Origin: JAWXTP01 sp044433415
GTDB lineage: Bacteria > Bacteroidota > Bacteroidia > Bacteroidales > Rikenellaceae
Assembly: GCA_044433415.1 (NCBI GenBank)
Contig: JAWXTP010000040.1
Span: 1 to 22,538 of the forward strand
Length of the DNA: 22,538 nucleotides
Direction of reading: 5' to 3'
In this document: one piece after another, positions 1 to 7,529 of the stretch
Layout of the letters: the number at the start of each line of letters is the position of its first letter
Position numbering within the stretch: position 1 is the stretch's first letter
Position numbers and translations under genes: made by a program
Notes under the pieces: model-generated
The model's input: only the letters and a program-made list of their open reading frames with translations
The model's database searches: none
Told to the model about the DNA's origin: nothing

Positions 1-99
1 TATTCCATTCAGCAGAGCGAAGGAGAGTTTTTTCTCTCTTTCCTCTCTGAAAAAATATTTTATCCTATTCCCTGCAACATTCAAATTCCTCAGTTGCAT
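1..99 (-). CDS. Partial leftward gene, N-terminal 33 codons, unrecognised
   Basis: An open frame on the minus strand starts with ATG at 99 and stays open to the left edge. The protein begins MQLRNLNVAGNRIKYFF and continues with a charged Arg/Glu/Lys stretch. An in-frame TAA lies directly before the ATG, so translation cannot start further upstream in this frame. A promoter with both Bacteroidota boxes at the consensus distance lies at 196-227 and points into it, leaving a leader of about 90 nt. I do not recognise the family and propose no function. The DNA at 13-49 also folds into a hairpin (9 bp plus 5 bp around a T6 loop), so a structured non-coding region is an alternative reading. The case rests mainly on the promoter. 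Confidence 0.4.
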   Translation of the reverse strand, partial: MQLRNLNVAGNRIKYFFREEREKKLSFALLNGI

Positions 100-195
100 T
101 TACAAGTTGAATTCAAGTATTAATCCTAAATTTAGGGGGGGTAGTACAATAATTATTTTACATTTTGGATATAAAACACATATCATACGCAGATA

Positions 196-227
196 CAAAA
201 GTATCTTTATATTTTCAATTATGCAAA
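196..227 (-). promoter_or_regulatory. Bacteroidota-type promoter, leftward
   Basis: On the minus strand a -33 box TTTG (227-224) is separated by exactly 20 nt from a -7 box TACTTTTG (203-196). This matches the TTTG / TAnnTTTG arrangement of the housekeeping sigma factor of Bacteroidota. Transcription would start near 190 and enter the partial gene at the left edge. A 12-nt palindrome, CCTAAATTTAGG (125-136), lies in the predicted leader. Confidence 0.55.
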
Positions 228-264
228 TTAATTTTACATACAATTAAATTTATAGAGAAGTTCC

Positions 265-285
265 TTATAGGAGCCTTCCCTATAA
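265..285 (-). terminator. Hairpin after the nuclease gene, weak terminator candidate
   Basis: TTATAGG (265-271) and CCTATAA (279-285) pair around a 7-nt loop, 17 nt beyond the end of the leftward nuclease gene. The T-tract after it on the minus strand is poor, so termination is uncertain. A TAGAGAAGTTCC sequence next to it (253-264) resembles the gene-end motif described elsewhere in this window. Confidence 0.35.
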
Positions 286-302
286 ACATTAATCTCAGAA
301 AA

Positions 303-1340
303 TTAATCCCAGAATTTTTTATCTACATAACTTTCAACTTCATCTTCTATTTCATCATCTAAGGAATAAAAGAAATCAATATTAGTTACTTTTTCAACTG
401 AATCTACCGTCACGACATACTTCGTATAATCTCGTCCACAATCATCACTATTAGGCATTAAATAACCTATAGAATAATAATCACCCTTACTCTCAATCAA
501 CAAAACCTTATAGAACAACTTAGGCACAGTTACATTATCTCCTATCACCTCAATAGGTGCTTCTAGGTCATAATTTAGCACACCCCCTGTAGTAACATAC
601 ACTAACTTATGTTCGGTAGCTAATTTTCTAACTTCATTTTCTAGAGCACTCCATAAATACCTATTCAATCTTTGAGCCTGAGGTGCGATATTAGACAATA
701 AAAATGTTGCATCATTTTCACTTTGGGAGTTATCTCTATCCGCAGAAGGTAAAAGATGCCCTCTATCATAACTCGTACCTTTATAATCCGTCAATGTTGC
801 GGAATTCAAACCTCTACTATAAACTATTGGATCTGGGCGGAAGTTATTTTTTCTTTTAGCATCCTTCTTAGACATATCCTCACTAGTAAGAGTATAGGCC
901 ACCCAATAAGGTTGTTTATCTTTGCTAGAATAGCAAACTGTATAACGTCCTTCTTTATTATATAAAATTTCATCATTCTCAAAAATAGCTGGCAGCTCTA
1001 AATCTTTATTACCATTAGGAATATTAAGTGTTTTTACAGTCTGCTGTTTGGCTTTTTGTGTTAACTCTTTTTCGCTTTTCTGAGTCTCCTGTTTCTTTTT
1101 ATATTTGGAAGGTTGCGCATCACTCTTTGGAGCCACTTTATCTGGTTTTGCAACATCTTTATTATTTACAATCTCAGTTTTTGAATTGTGAGTACCATTG
1201 TCAGAGTTACCCCCAGACACATAATAAACTTCAACACTCATAACCACAATTAGAATTATCGAAATTATCCAAAATGCTTTTTTAGATAATTTTACAGGTT
1301 TAACCTTCCTGCTTTTTGCGGTAGTTTTTTTCTTAGCCAT
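303..1340 (-). CDS. Membrane-anchored or exported DNA/RNA non-specific endonuclease (NUC1 family)
   Basis: This 345-residue protein belongs to the metal-dependent DNA/RNA non-specific endonuclease family (endonuclease G / Serratia nuclease type). Residues 1-21 are strongly basic. Residues 22-41 form one hydrophobic segment, a membrane anchor or uncleaved signal. Residues 42-105 are a Lys/Gln-rich low-complexity linker, and the nuclease domain follows. The signature DRGH lies at 192-195, where the His is the general base in the family. The helix with the metal-binding Asn and a conserved Glu follows (N226, E234 in the LNRYLWSALE segment). The ATG at 1340 is chosen over an in-frame TTG three codons upstream. 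The active domain should face the periplasm or exterior, consistent with nucleic-acid scavenging or defence against foreign DNA, but the exact role is inferred. The gene is divergent from the sulfatase-maturase gene. Confidence 0.88.
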   Translation of the reverse strand: MAKKKTTAKSRKVKPVKLSKKAFWIISIILIVVMSVEVYYVSGGNSDNGTHNSKTEIVNNKDVAKPDKVAPKSDAQPSKYKKKQETQKSEKELTQKAKQQTVKTLNIPNGNKDLELPAIFENDEILYNKEGRYTVCYSSKDKQPYWVAYTLTSEDMSKKDAKRKNNFRPDPIVYSRGLNSATLTDYKGTSYDRGHLLPSADRDNSQSENDATFLLSNIAPQAQRLNRYLWSALENEVRKLATEHKLVYVTTGGVLNYDLEAPIEVIGDNVTVPKLFYKVLLIESKGDYYSIGYLMPNSDDCGRDYTKYVVTVDSVEKVTNIDFFYSLDDEIEDEVESYVDKKFWD

Positions 1341-1410
1341 AATAATCAACTTTGTAATTTTAACGTTATTATAAGGGTGATTTTAATAACATATCAATAA
1401 TAAATAAACA

Positions 1411-1440
1411 GGTAAATTTAGTTTATTTATAAAATTTACC
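1411..1440. promoter_or_regulatory. Inverted repeat and opposed -7 box in a divergent intergenic region
   Basis: GGTAAATTT (1411-1419) and AAATTTACC (1432-1440) form a 9-bp inverted repeat between the nuclease and maturase genes. A minus-strand -7 box TACATTTG (1449-1442) lies beside it, so the repeat would fall in the first bases of the nuclease leader. It could be an operator or an RNA hairpin. No matching -33 box was found. Confidence 0.35.
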
Positions 1441-1461
1441 ACAAATGTACAAAATTTTAAC

Positions 1462-1469
1462 TATATTTG
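1462..1469 (+). promoter_or_regulatory. -7 box of the sulfatase-maturase promoter
   Basis: TATATTTG fits TAnnTTTG and lies 25 nt before the ATG at 1495, giving a short leader. A consensus -33 box is not seen at the expected distance. Confidence 0.45.
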
Positions 1470-1494
1470 GTGCTTGAAATAACAAAAATAACCT

Positions 1495-2721
1495 ATGAGT
1501 ACGATAAGAAACACTATCACTTTTGCTGAAGCAACAAAAACCAGCAAAAAACAATTTATAACTCTAGTAAAGCCTATAGGGAGTACATGTAACCTTAGAT
1601 GTAGCTACTGTTATTACCTTGACAAGGCTCTGCTCTACAAGGCTCAGCCAAAGATGAGTGACGAGTTATTAGAAGAATATATTAGACAATACATTGAAGC
1701 TAACGATGCAGAAATGATTACTTTTTGCTGGCACGGTGGTGAGCCCTTACTAGCAGGACTAGATTTTTATCGCAAAGCGGTGAAATTACAAAGGCGTTAT
1801 GGCAGAGGGAAAAAAATAGAAAACACCCTTCAAACTAATGGAGTATTAGTAAATGACGAATGGTGTTCTTTCTTTAGGGACAACAACTTTTTAGTCGGTT
1901 TATCTTTAGATGGACCAGAAGACATACATGATGCATATCGTAAGAATGTTGGTAATAGACCTACATTTAGCAGAGTTATGCAAACTGTTGAGAGATTAAC
2001 TAGAAACCGCGTAGAATTTAATACTCTTTCTACTGTTAACGACAAATGCGAAGGTCGCGGCTTAGAGGTTTACAATTTCTTTAAATCTATAGGTAGTCAC
2101 TACATGCAGTTCCTTCCTGTAGCAGAAAAAATTGGAGACCAAAAAGAAATTCAGTCACCTTTTGCAGATGTTAACGGCCATATTGCTCCTTGGAGTATTT
2201 CATCTAAAGGCTTAGGTCAATTCCTAATAGATATCTATGATGAATGGATACAGAAAGACGTTGGTAATTATTTTGTACAAATGTTTGATGTTACCTTAGC
2301 TCAGTATTATGGAGTAAAACCAGGTCTATGTGCCTTTGCAAAAAGTTGTGGCGATGGTCTAGTAGTAGAACACAATGGTGATGTTTACTCTTGTGACCAC
2401 TTTGTATATCCTGAATACCTGCTTGGAAACATAATGCAGGACGAAATGAAAACACTTTACACTTCTCAAAAACAATTTAGATTTGGTGTTTCAAAACGTG
2501 CATCACTTCCTGAGGACTGTACTCGTTGTAAGTACTATTTTGCATGTACTGGTGGCTGTCCTAAACATCGTTTTGGAGAGATTACAGAGGGTAACACTCA
2601 CCCTAAAAACTATTTCTGTGAAGGTTACAAAATGTTTTTTGAACATGTAACTCCAACTATGAACGAAATGTGTAAGCTGTTGTCAAACAACCGTCCTGCA
2701 TCTGATATATTAATGAAGTAA
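1495..2721 (+). CDS. Anaerobic sulfatase-maturating enzyme (radical SAM, SPASM)
   Basis: This 408-residue enzyme converts the active-site Ser or Cys of sulfatases into C-alpha-formylglycine without oxygen. The radical-SAM [4Fe-4S] motif CX3CX2C is Cys32, Cys36 and Cys39. The SPASM region holds the auxiliary cluster cysteines, visible as CAFAKSC, then EHNGDVYSCDHF, then CTRCKYYFACTGGCPKHR near residues 345-360. The NGDVYSCDHF block is strongly conserved in this family. The length fits the roughly 370-410 residue norm. The gene appears monocistronic, with a -7 box upstream and a large hairpin after it. Its expected client, a Ser-type sulfatase, is encoded about 11 kb downstream at 13396. The closest characterised relatives known to me are the Bacteroides and Clostridium anSME proteins. 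The family call is firm; the range of clients is inferred. Confidence 0.95.
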   Translation: MSTIRNTITFAEATKTSKKQFITLVKPIGSTCNLRCSYCYYLDKALLYKAQPKMSDELLEEYIRQYIEANDAEMITFCWHGGEPLLAGLDFYRKAVKLQRRYGRGKKIENTLQTNGVLVNDEWCSFFRDNNFLVGLSLDGPEDIHDAYRKNVGNRPTFSRVMQTVERLTRNRVEFNTLSTVNDKCEGRGLEVYNFFKSIGSHYMQFLPVAEKIGDQKEIQSPFADVNGHIAPWSISSKGLGQFLIDIYDEWIQKDVGNYFVQMFDVTLAQYYGVKPGLCAFAKSCGDGLVVEHNGDVYSCDHFVYPEYLLGNIMQDEMKTLYTSQKQFRFGVSKRASLPEDCTRCKYYFACTGGCPKHRFGEITEGNTHPKNYFCEGYKMFFEHVTPTMNEMCKLLSNNRPASDILMK

Positions 2722-2765
2722 TTTTAGGTAAGGAATAGAACTCTCCTAAAAACAATATATTTTAC

Positions 2766-2803
2766 GGAGTTTCTAAGGTTTTTCAGGAAACCTCAGAAAC
2801 TCC
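2766..2803 (+). terminator. Strong hairpin after the maturase gene
   Basis: GGAGTTTCT and AGGTTT (2766-2781, one unpaired position) pair with AAACCT and AGAAACTCC (2788-2803) across a 6-nt loop, 15 of 16 positions matching. Only a short T-tract follows. It separates the maturase gene from the sigma-54 activator operon. Confidence 0.6.
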
Positions 2804-2845
2804 CTTTAGAAAACTTTAAATTAACCTTTTATTTATACTTTTTCA

Positions 2846-4051
2846 ATGGAATTGCAATCAGTCAAACAGCGTTTTGGAATTATAGGCTCTAACTTTCAAT
2901 TAGATAGAGCTATAGAAATTGCTATGCGTGTTGCGTCGACAGATTTGTCCGTCTTAATAACAGGTGAAAGTGGTGTAGGTAAGGAGTTTTTCCCTCAGAT
3001 TATTCACAACTACTCTTCACGCAAACACGGAAACTACATAGCTGTAAACTGTGGAGCTATACCTGAAGGAACTATAGAATCTGAACTTTTTGGACACGAA
3101 AAAGGTTCTTTCACAGGAGCTAACGAAGCACGTAAGGGCTATTTTGAAATGGCAGATGGAGGTACTATATTCTTAGATGAAGTCGCTGAATTGCCCCACA
3201 CAACTCAGGTTCGTCTATTACGTGTGCTACAAGCAGGCGAGTTTATAAAGGTAGGTAGCTCTAAAGTACAGAAAACTAATGTTAGGGTTGTCGCTGCTAC
3301 AAATATAAACCTAATAAAAGCCATAGAAAATGGAAGTTTCAGAGAGGATTTATATTATCGTTTAAACACTGTTCCTGTTGTTGTACCTGCTTTAAGAGAA
3401 AGAAAAGAGGATATCTATCTTCTTTTTAGACGTTTTGTTTCTGACATTTCTAACCAATATAAAATTCCGACTATTACTCTTGACACAGAAGCACGTAATA
3501 TGCTAGAAAACTACTATTGGCCAGGAAACATTCGTCAGCTTAAAAATGTTGCAGAACAAATCTCAGTAATTGAACATTCAAGAAATATAGATGCTGAGAT
3601 TATATCTAAATATTTACCAAATAATGCTATTACAAAGTCTTTAGCACCAACAGAAAATCAAAACCAAATGCAAGATTACACTATTCCACTTTTATTAGAA
3701 CTTAAGAAAGAGGTTTCAGAACTAAAGGCAATGGTTGCACAGCTTTGTGCTCAACAAAATATAGAGACTTACGTACCTCAGCACGCTCAACCTTTATTAC
3801 CACCTCATACTAGTTCTACAAATATTGATAATAATCAATATAATAATAGTCAAGTTCAAGAGGAATATGTAGGCGAAGTTGAAGAGATTCCTGCTGAGGA
3901 ATTAACAAAAGAAACCGTACAACGTGATGCCATTATAAAAGCATTAAAAAATAATAATTATAAGCGAAAAGATGCTGCTAAAGAATTATTTATATCTGAG
4001 CGCACACTATACCGCCGAATAAAAGAGTTAAATATAAAAGGTGACTTTTAA
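2846..4051 (+). CDS. Sigma-54-dependent transcriptional activator without a sensor domain
   Basis: This 401-residue protein starts directly with an AAA+ sigma-54 interaction domain. Walker A is GESGVGKE (40-47). The sigma-54 contact loop is GSFTGA (87-92), a variant of GAFTGA. Walker B is TIFLDE (107-112), and the segment FREDLYYRLNTVPV follows. Residues from about 260 to 360 are a low-complexity Gln/Asn/Glu-rich linker. The last 40 residues are a Fis-type helix-turn-helix (KRKDAAKELFISERTLYRR). No receiver, GAF or PAS domain precedes the ATPase, so activity must be controlled by expression level or a partner. Only 12 nt separate it from the lptE-like gene, so it heads the envelope operon. 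I recall this order (activator, LptE, TPR-like protein, SecG) as conserved in Bacteroidales. Its targets are unknown. Confidence 0.92.
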   Translation: MELQSVKQRFGIIGSNFQLDRAIEIAMRVASTDLSVLITGESGVGKEFFPQIIHNYSSRKHGNYIAVNCGAIPEGTIESELFGHEKGSFTGANEARKGYFEMADGGTIFLDEVAELPHTTQVRLLRVLQAGEFIKVGSSKVQKTNVRVVAATNINLIKAIENGSFREDLYYRLNTVPVVVPALRERKEDIYLLFRRFVSDISNQYKIPTITLDTEARNMLENYYWPGNIRQLKNVAEQISVIEHSRNIDAEIISKYLPNNAITKSLAPTENQNQMQDYTIPLLLELKKEVSELKAMVAQLCAQQNIETYVPQHAQPLLPPHTSSTNIDNNQYNNSQVQEEYVGEVEEIPAEELTKETVQRDAIIKALKNNNYKRKDAAKELFISERTLYRRIKELNIKGDF

Positions 4052-4063
4052 AGAAAATAAAAT

Positions 4064-4573
4064 ATGACAAAATTTATAAGATTCATAAGTGTAATTATTG
4101 TTGCATTAACTCTACATTCATGCACAGTAAAATACTCTTTTACTGGAGCAAGCATAGCTCCCGATGCTCAGACTGTAAGTATTACTAGTTTTGAGAATGT
4201 TGCAACTATGGTAACACCTACACTTGCATCACTTATGACAGAAGAACTACAAGATATGTTTAGCCGTCAAACAAGGCTATCTTTAGTACGCGAGGATGGG
4301 GATTTAAGTTTTGAAGGTGAGATTACTAACTATGTATCATCACCTATAGCTGTTACAGGTGACGAATACGCTTCTATGAACCGACTAACAATTACCGTTA
4401 AGGTTAGATTTGAGAATAAGATAGAACCTCAATATAATTTCAACAAGAGTTTTAGTGCTTATGAGGACTTTGATGCTACTCAGCTACTAACAGAGATAGA
4501 GTCTACTTTACTTCCACAGATTGTTGAGAAGTTGGCGGAAGATATATTTAATGCGGCAGTATCCAATTGGTAA
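4064..4573 (+). CDS. lptE: LptE-family LPS-assembly lipoprotein
   Basis: This 169-residue lipoprotein has a short basic N-terminus, a hydrophobic segment (4-17) and a lipobox LHSC with the lipidated Cys at residue 20. The mature part resembles the Bacteroidota LptE-like family: a YSFTGASI start, a TVSI strand, and a C-terminal amphipathic helix (LLPQIVEKLAEDIFNAAVSNW region). LptE forms the plug inside the outer-membrane LptD barrel that inserts lipopolysaccharide. The gene lies 12 nt after the sigma-54 activator and 27 nt before the TPR-like gene, within one operon. Sequence identity to LptE across phyla is weak, so the call rests on lipoprotein character, length and gene order. Confidence 0.75.
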   Translation: MTKFIRFISVIIVALTLHSCTVKYSFTGASIAPDAQTVSITSFENVATMVTPTLASLMTEELQDMFSRQTRLSLVREDGDLSFEGEITNYVSSPIAVTGDEYASMNRLTITVKVRFENKIEPQYNFNKSFSAYEDFDATQLLTEIESTLLPQIVEKLAEDIFNAAVSNW

Positions 4574-4600
4574 TATTTAATTAACAAACAATTGCAATTT

Positions 4601-5143
4601 ATGGAAACAGGAAATGCTAAATTTAATCAGATTATAAGTTCTGAAACAAATTTCAAAGAGCATACTGGATATTTAAAGGACTTATCTTTAAAATATCCAT
4701 GGTTTACATTTGCAAAGGTAGCTTTAATAAAATCTTTAGAGGACGACAATAAACAAGATAAGGCAAAAGAGATTAAGGATTCTATTTCTATTTCGTTAAT
4801 AAAATACAACTATTTTAAACTGCTAAATAAAAAAGAATCCTCAATTCCTAGTCGTTTCGTACGACGTAAAAGTAGTGACATAGTAGATTATTTTTTAAAG
4901 AAAGCGTATAAAAGAGAAAGACCACCTAAGTTTTCAGACAACTATAAACAGGAAGATTTATCCCTAAAAATAGATAACGAACCTGAATTTATTAACGAAA
5001 CTTTAGCCAAAATATACTCTAATCAAAAACTTTTTGATAAGGCAATTGAAATTTATCGCAAATTAATTTTGATTTATCCAGAAAAAAATGCTTACTTTGT
5101 GTCTTGTATTGATGACTTATTAAAGTTAAAAAGCAAAAAATAA
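4601..5143 (+). CDS. Small TPR-like protein of the lptE-secG operon
   Basis: This 180-residue soluble protein has no signal peptide or membrane segment. The C-terminal part (about 130-165) contains a TPR-like helix pair, with the pattern ETLAKIYSNQKLFDKAIEIY followed by RKLILIYPE. The middle is rich in Lys and Arg. The ATG at 4601 is preferred over an in-frame TTG three codons upstream. Its fixed position between lptE and secG suggests a role linked to the envelope or protein export, but no biochemical function can be read from the sequence. TPR units usually mediate protein-protein contacts. Confidence 0.7.
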   Translation: METGNAKFNQIISSETNFKEHTGYLKDLSLKYPWFTFAKVALIKSLEDDNKQDKAKEIKDSISISLIKYNYFKLLNKKESSIPSRFVRRKSSDIVDYFLKKAYKRERPPKFSDNYKQEDLSLKIDNEPEFINETLAKIYSNQKLFDKAIEIYRKLILIYPEKNAYFVSCIDDLLKLKSKK

Positions 5144-5204
5144 ACTATAACAAACTAAGAATAAACATATTAAGACAAAGAATTAATAAATTAAAAATTA
5201 TAAG

Positions 5205-5552
5205 ATGTATACATTTTTTATCATTCTGATCATTATTGCAAGTATTTTACTTATTTTAGCTGTTTTAGCTCAACATCCTAAAAGTGGCATGGCAGCAAAC
5301 TTTGGAGCTTCTAACCAAGTTATGGGCGTACGCCAAACTACAGACTTTTTAGAAAAGTCTACATGGGTTATAGCTATTTCAATTTTTGTTTTAACATTGC
5401 TAGCTACAATGACTATGCCTACAGATGGCGTTGTTGGTTCTAAATCAATTATTGAAGAAGGTATTCAAGCTCCTATGCAAGATCAAAACTTTGAATTCCC
5501 AGTTTCAGAACAACCAGTTCAAGAAGAAGTAACTGAAGAAGTAGCTGAATAG
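5205..5552 (+). CDS. secG: SecG subunit of the Sec translocon
   Basis: This 115-residue protein has the SecG layout: transmembrane segment 1 (about 3-22), a conserved cytoplasmic loop with the pattern QHPKSGMAANFGASNQVMG, a second transmembrane segment (about 52-70), and an acidic tail rich in Glu, Val and Gln. SecG pairs with SecYE in the inner membrane and assists SecA-driven export. The tail is longer than in Escherichia coli SecG, as is common in Bacteroidota. It is the last gene of the operon and is followed by a clear terminator. Confidence 0.92.
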   Translation: MYTFFIILIIIASILLILAVLAQHPKSGMAANFGASNQVMGVRQTTDFLEKSTWVIAISIFVLTLLATMTMPTDGVVGSKSIIEEGIQAPMQDQNFEFPVSEQPVQEEVTEEVAE

Positions 5553-5587
5553 TGGAATAGCGTTATATGACGCAAAGAAAATTTCTA

Positions 5588-5625
5588 AAAAAAGTGATAT
5601 GGATTTTAATCTATATCACTTTTTT
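5588..5625 (+). terminator. Intrinsic terminator of the lptE-secG operon
   Basis: AAAAAAGTGATAT (5588-5600) pairs perfectly with ATATCACTTTTTT (5613-5625), with further inner pairs, and the stem ends in a T-tract. The A-tract on the other side makes it potentially bidirectional. Confidence 0.85.
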
Positions 5626-5732
5626 GCGTTTACAACAAGTGTAAAGAACACTTCTTAAAGGCAACTCTAAAATAATATATTATAATAGAATAACAAAGAA
5701 AATAACAATAATTAACATTTTTTTATCCTAAA

Positions 5733-5765
5733 ATTGTATGAATTTAAAGTTTTTTGTTATTTTTG
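5733..5765 (+). promoter_or_regulatory. Promoter of the ROK kinase gene
   Basis: A -33-like ATTG (5733-5736) and a -7 box TATTTTTG (5758-5765) are 21 nt apart. The leader would be about 35 nt. The rest of the intergenic stretch 5626-5732 shows no other clear signal. Confidence 0.55.
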
Positions 5766-5807
5766 CATAATAAATTGTTGTAAATAAAAAACCAAATATA
5801 AGCTATT

Positions 5808-6905
5808 ATGTATAGAAACGATAATAGAGTTGTCATGACTCTTGATGCAGGTGGTACTAACTTTGTATTCTCTGCTATTCAGGCTAATGAATATGTTCTT
5901 GAGCCTGTTACTTACCCTTCAAATGCTGCAAATTTAGACAACTGTTTAGCTACTTTAGTTAAAGGTTTCAATGAAGTTAAAGCTAAACTTGAAACAGAAC
6001 CTGTTGCTATTAGTTTTGCATTCCCTGGACCTGCTGATTACGCTAACGGTGTGATTGGTGACCTTCCTAACTTCCCTTCATTTAGAGGTGGTGTCGCTCT
6101 TGGTGCTTTCCTTGAAGAGAAATTTGGTTTACCTGTATTCATTAATAATGATGGTGATTTATTCGCCTATGGTGAAGCTCTTGCAGGTGCTCTAAACGAT
6201 GTAAATGACATGCTTAAAGAGGCTGGTAACCCTCATGAATACAAAAATGTATTAGGTATTACATTTGGTACAGGTTTTGGTGCTGGAGTTGTATTAAATA
6301 AGCGTTTATTGGCTGGTGATAATGGTGCTGGTGGTGACATCTGGTGTTTCAGAAACAAGAAATACCCTAGCATGATAGCTGAGGAGAGTGTTAGTATACG
6401 TGCTGTAATTCGTGTTTACGAAGAACTTACTGGACTTAAAGACACAGGATTCACTCCTAAAGATGTATATGATATCGCTGAAGGTACAAAAGAAGGTGAC
6501 AAAGAAGCAGCTATAAAAAGTTTCGCAGAATTTGGCGAAGTAGCTGGTGACGCTATTGCTCAAGTTATTACTGTTGTAGATGGTATTGTTGTTATTGGTG
6601 GTGGCTTAGCTGGTGCTTCTAAATATATCATTCCTTCATTGGTTAAAGAAATGAATGCTGAGATTGGTACTTTCAAAGGTGCTTCTTTCCCTCGTCAACA
6701 AATGAAATCTTACGACCTTACAAACGAAGCTGAAAGAGCTAGTTTCATGGAAAATAAGAGCATCATGGTAAAAGTACCTCAAAGTGACAAAGAAGTGCTT
6801 TATAACAAGGAAAAACAAGTTGGTGTTATCGTTTCTTCTATAGGTGCTAGTAAGGCTATCGCTCTTGGAGCTTACGCTTATGCTTTAGCTCAGATTGATG
6901 AATAG
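5808..6905 (+). CDS. ROK-family sugar kinase
   Basis: This 365-residue cytoplasmic kinase has the ASKHA fold. The phosphate-1 motif is LDAGGTN (12-18), the catalytic Asp lies in NNDG (D115), GTGFGAG (154-160) is the phosphate-2 type loop, and IVVIGGGLAG is the adenosine motif. ROK kinases phosphorylate glucose, mannose, fructose, N-acetylglucosamine or N-acetylmannosamine. The zinc motif CxCGxxGCxE is absent; that stretch reads GGDIWCFRNKKYPSMIAEE with a single Cys. The protein is about 60 residues longer than typical ROK kinases, with extra sequence at about 280-340. Close homologues occur in Bacteroides. A ROK hexokinase acting on N-acetylglucosamine (RokA) is described in B. fragilis, but orthology cannot be settled here. 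The gene is monocistronic, and repeat element A begins at its stop. Confidence 0.85.
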   Translation: MYRNDNRVVMTLDAGGTNFVFSAIQANEYVLEPVTYPSNAANLDNCLATLVKGFNEVKAKLETEPVAISFAFPGPADYANGVIGDLPNFPSFRGGVALGAFLEEKFGLPVFINNDGDLFAYGEALAGALNDVNDMLKEAGNPHEYKNVLGITFGTGFGAGVVLNKRLLAGDNGAGGDIWCFRNKKYPSMIAEESVSIRAVIRVYEELTGLKDTGFTPKDVYDIAEGTKEGDKEAAIKSFAEFGEVAGDAIAQVITVVDGIVVIGGGLAGASKYIIPSLVKEMNAEIGTFKGASFPRQQMKSYDLTNEAERASFMENKSIMVKVPQSDKEVLYNKEKQVGVIVSSIGASKAIALGAYAYALAQIDE

Positions 6906-7098
6906 TAATTAATGATTAGTGATTAATTACGACAAGCGACTGAATAATTTTAGGAGTAATCACATGATTCTAAAATTATTTAGTCGCTTGTTTTGATTTC
7001 AATTGGGGGTTGAAGCAACAATCTTTCAATCAATCTTTCCACGCTTGTCGCCATTAATCATTAATCATTTATCATTCATCATTAATCATTAATCATTA
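6906..7098. repeat. Heptamer / GACAAGCG modular element, copy A
   Basis: The element begins right after the ROK kinase stop. Left heptamers of TAATGAT type (6910-6930) lead into GACAAGCGAC. The arm 6932-6953 pairs with 6970-6991 (one mismatch, 16-nt loop). A second half-core, AATCTTTCCACGCTTGTCGC, lies at 7032-7051. It is followed by six full 7-nt units of CATTAAT type (7052-7093) and a partial one. The same core box occurs in three other intergenic regions of the window. The function is unknown. Confidence 0.85.
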
Positions 7099-7099
7099 A

Positions 7100-7141
7100 A
7101 AAAGCCTCTCGCATACTACAAACAGCATGCGAGAGACTTTT
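7100..7141. terminator. Bidirectional terminator between the ROK gene and the leftward pair
   Basis: CTCTCGCAT (7106-7114) pairs with ATGCGAGAG (7127-7135). After one mismatch, the flanking A-tract pairs with a T-tract. On the minus strand the hairpin is followed by six Ts, which suits the leftward small gene at 7167. Confidence 0.8.
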
Positions 7142-7166
7142 AAACCCAATCAGTTAATCAACGAGA

Positions 7167-7454
7167 TTATTTAGTACAAAGATCGCTTAGACGAACAAAA
7201 AGACCGTCTACAGCTTCAAACATATTCTCACGAATTAGGTAATAATGTTTTTTCACCAAGCTCTTATTATGTTTCTCAGCAGGATTGTTAATTCTGTCGA
7301 ATAAAGAATTTCTTAAATTCACTGCTTCTTCCACAATAGTAAGAACTGCATTTTGATCTATCTCGCTGTTCATTATTAAACAAGTGTAGCTATCAGAGAT
7401 TATCTCACTTATTAAATAATCTACGTCTTTTTTTAATCTTTTAATTGATGCCAT
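7167..7454 (-). CDS. Small conserved Bacteroidales protein, function unknown
   Basis: This 95-residue, mostly helical protein has no signal peptide or membrane segment. It begins MASIKRLKKDVDYLISEII and ends with a helix containing LFVRLSDLC. I recall similar short proteins, starting with a comparable Arg/Lys-rich helix followed by an acidic one, across Bacteroidales, but know of no assigned function. It lies 63 nt downstream of the ACT-domain gene on the same strand, so the two are probably co-transcribed. The gap between them contains a hairpin of the GGGAACTTCTAA family. The gene ends at a strong bidirectional terminator. Confidence 0.7.
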   Translation of the reverse strand: MASIKRLKKDVDYLISEIISDSYTCLIMNSEIDQNAVLTIVEEAVNLRNSLFDRINNPAEKHNKSLVKKHYYLIRENMFEAVDGLFVRLSDLCTK

Positions 7455-7480
7455 AATACTTTTATTTTTATTATAATTTA

Positions 7481-7529
7481 GGGGAGTTCTAATAATTGGT
7501 TTTATTCGATTTTAGATTTAGAAGTTCCC
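7481..7529 (-). repeat. Gene-end hairpin element GGGAACTTCTAA, copy 1
   Basis: GGGGAGTTCTAA (7481-7492) and TTAGAAGTTCCC (7518-7529) form a stem with two mismatches. Between them lies TGGTTTTATTCGA (7497-7509). Its reverse complement recurs exactly in the hairpin at 11747-11806. One arm overlaps the last codons (Gly-Asn-Phe-stop) of the ACT-domain gene. Confidence 0.65.

Noticed and set aside
165..362. 65-residue rightward frame
   Set aside because: It overlaps the nuclease gene end on the other strand, is Ile/Phe-rich from AT-rich DNA, and has no promoter.
4592..4600. TTG start for the TPR-like protein, and similarly TTG at 1349 for the nuclease
   Set aside because: An ATG follows three codons later in each case and is the simpler start.
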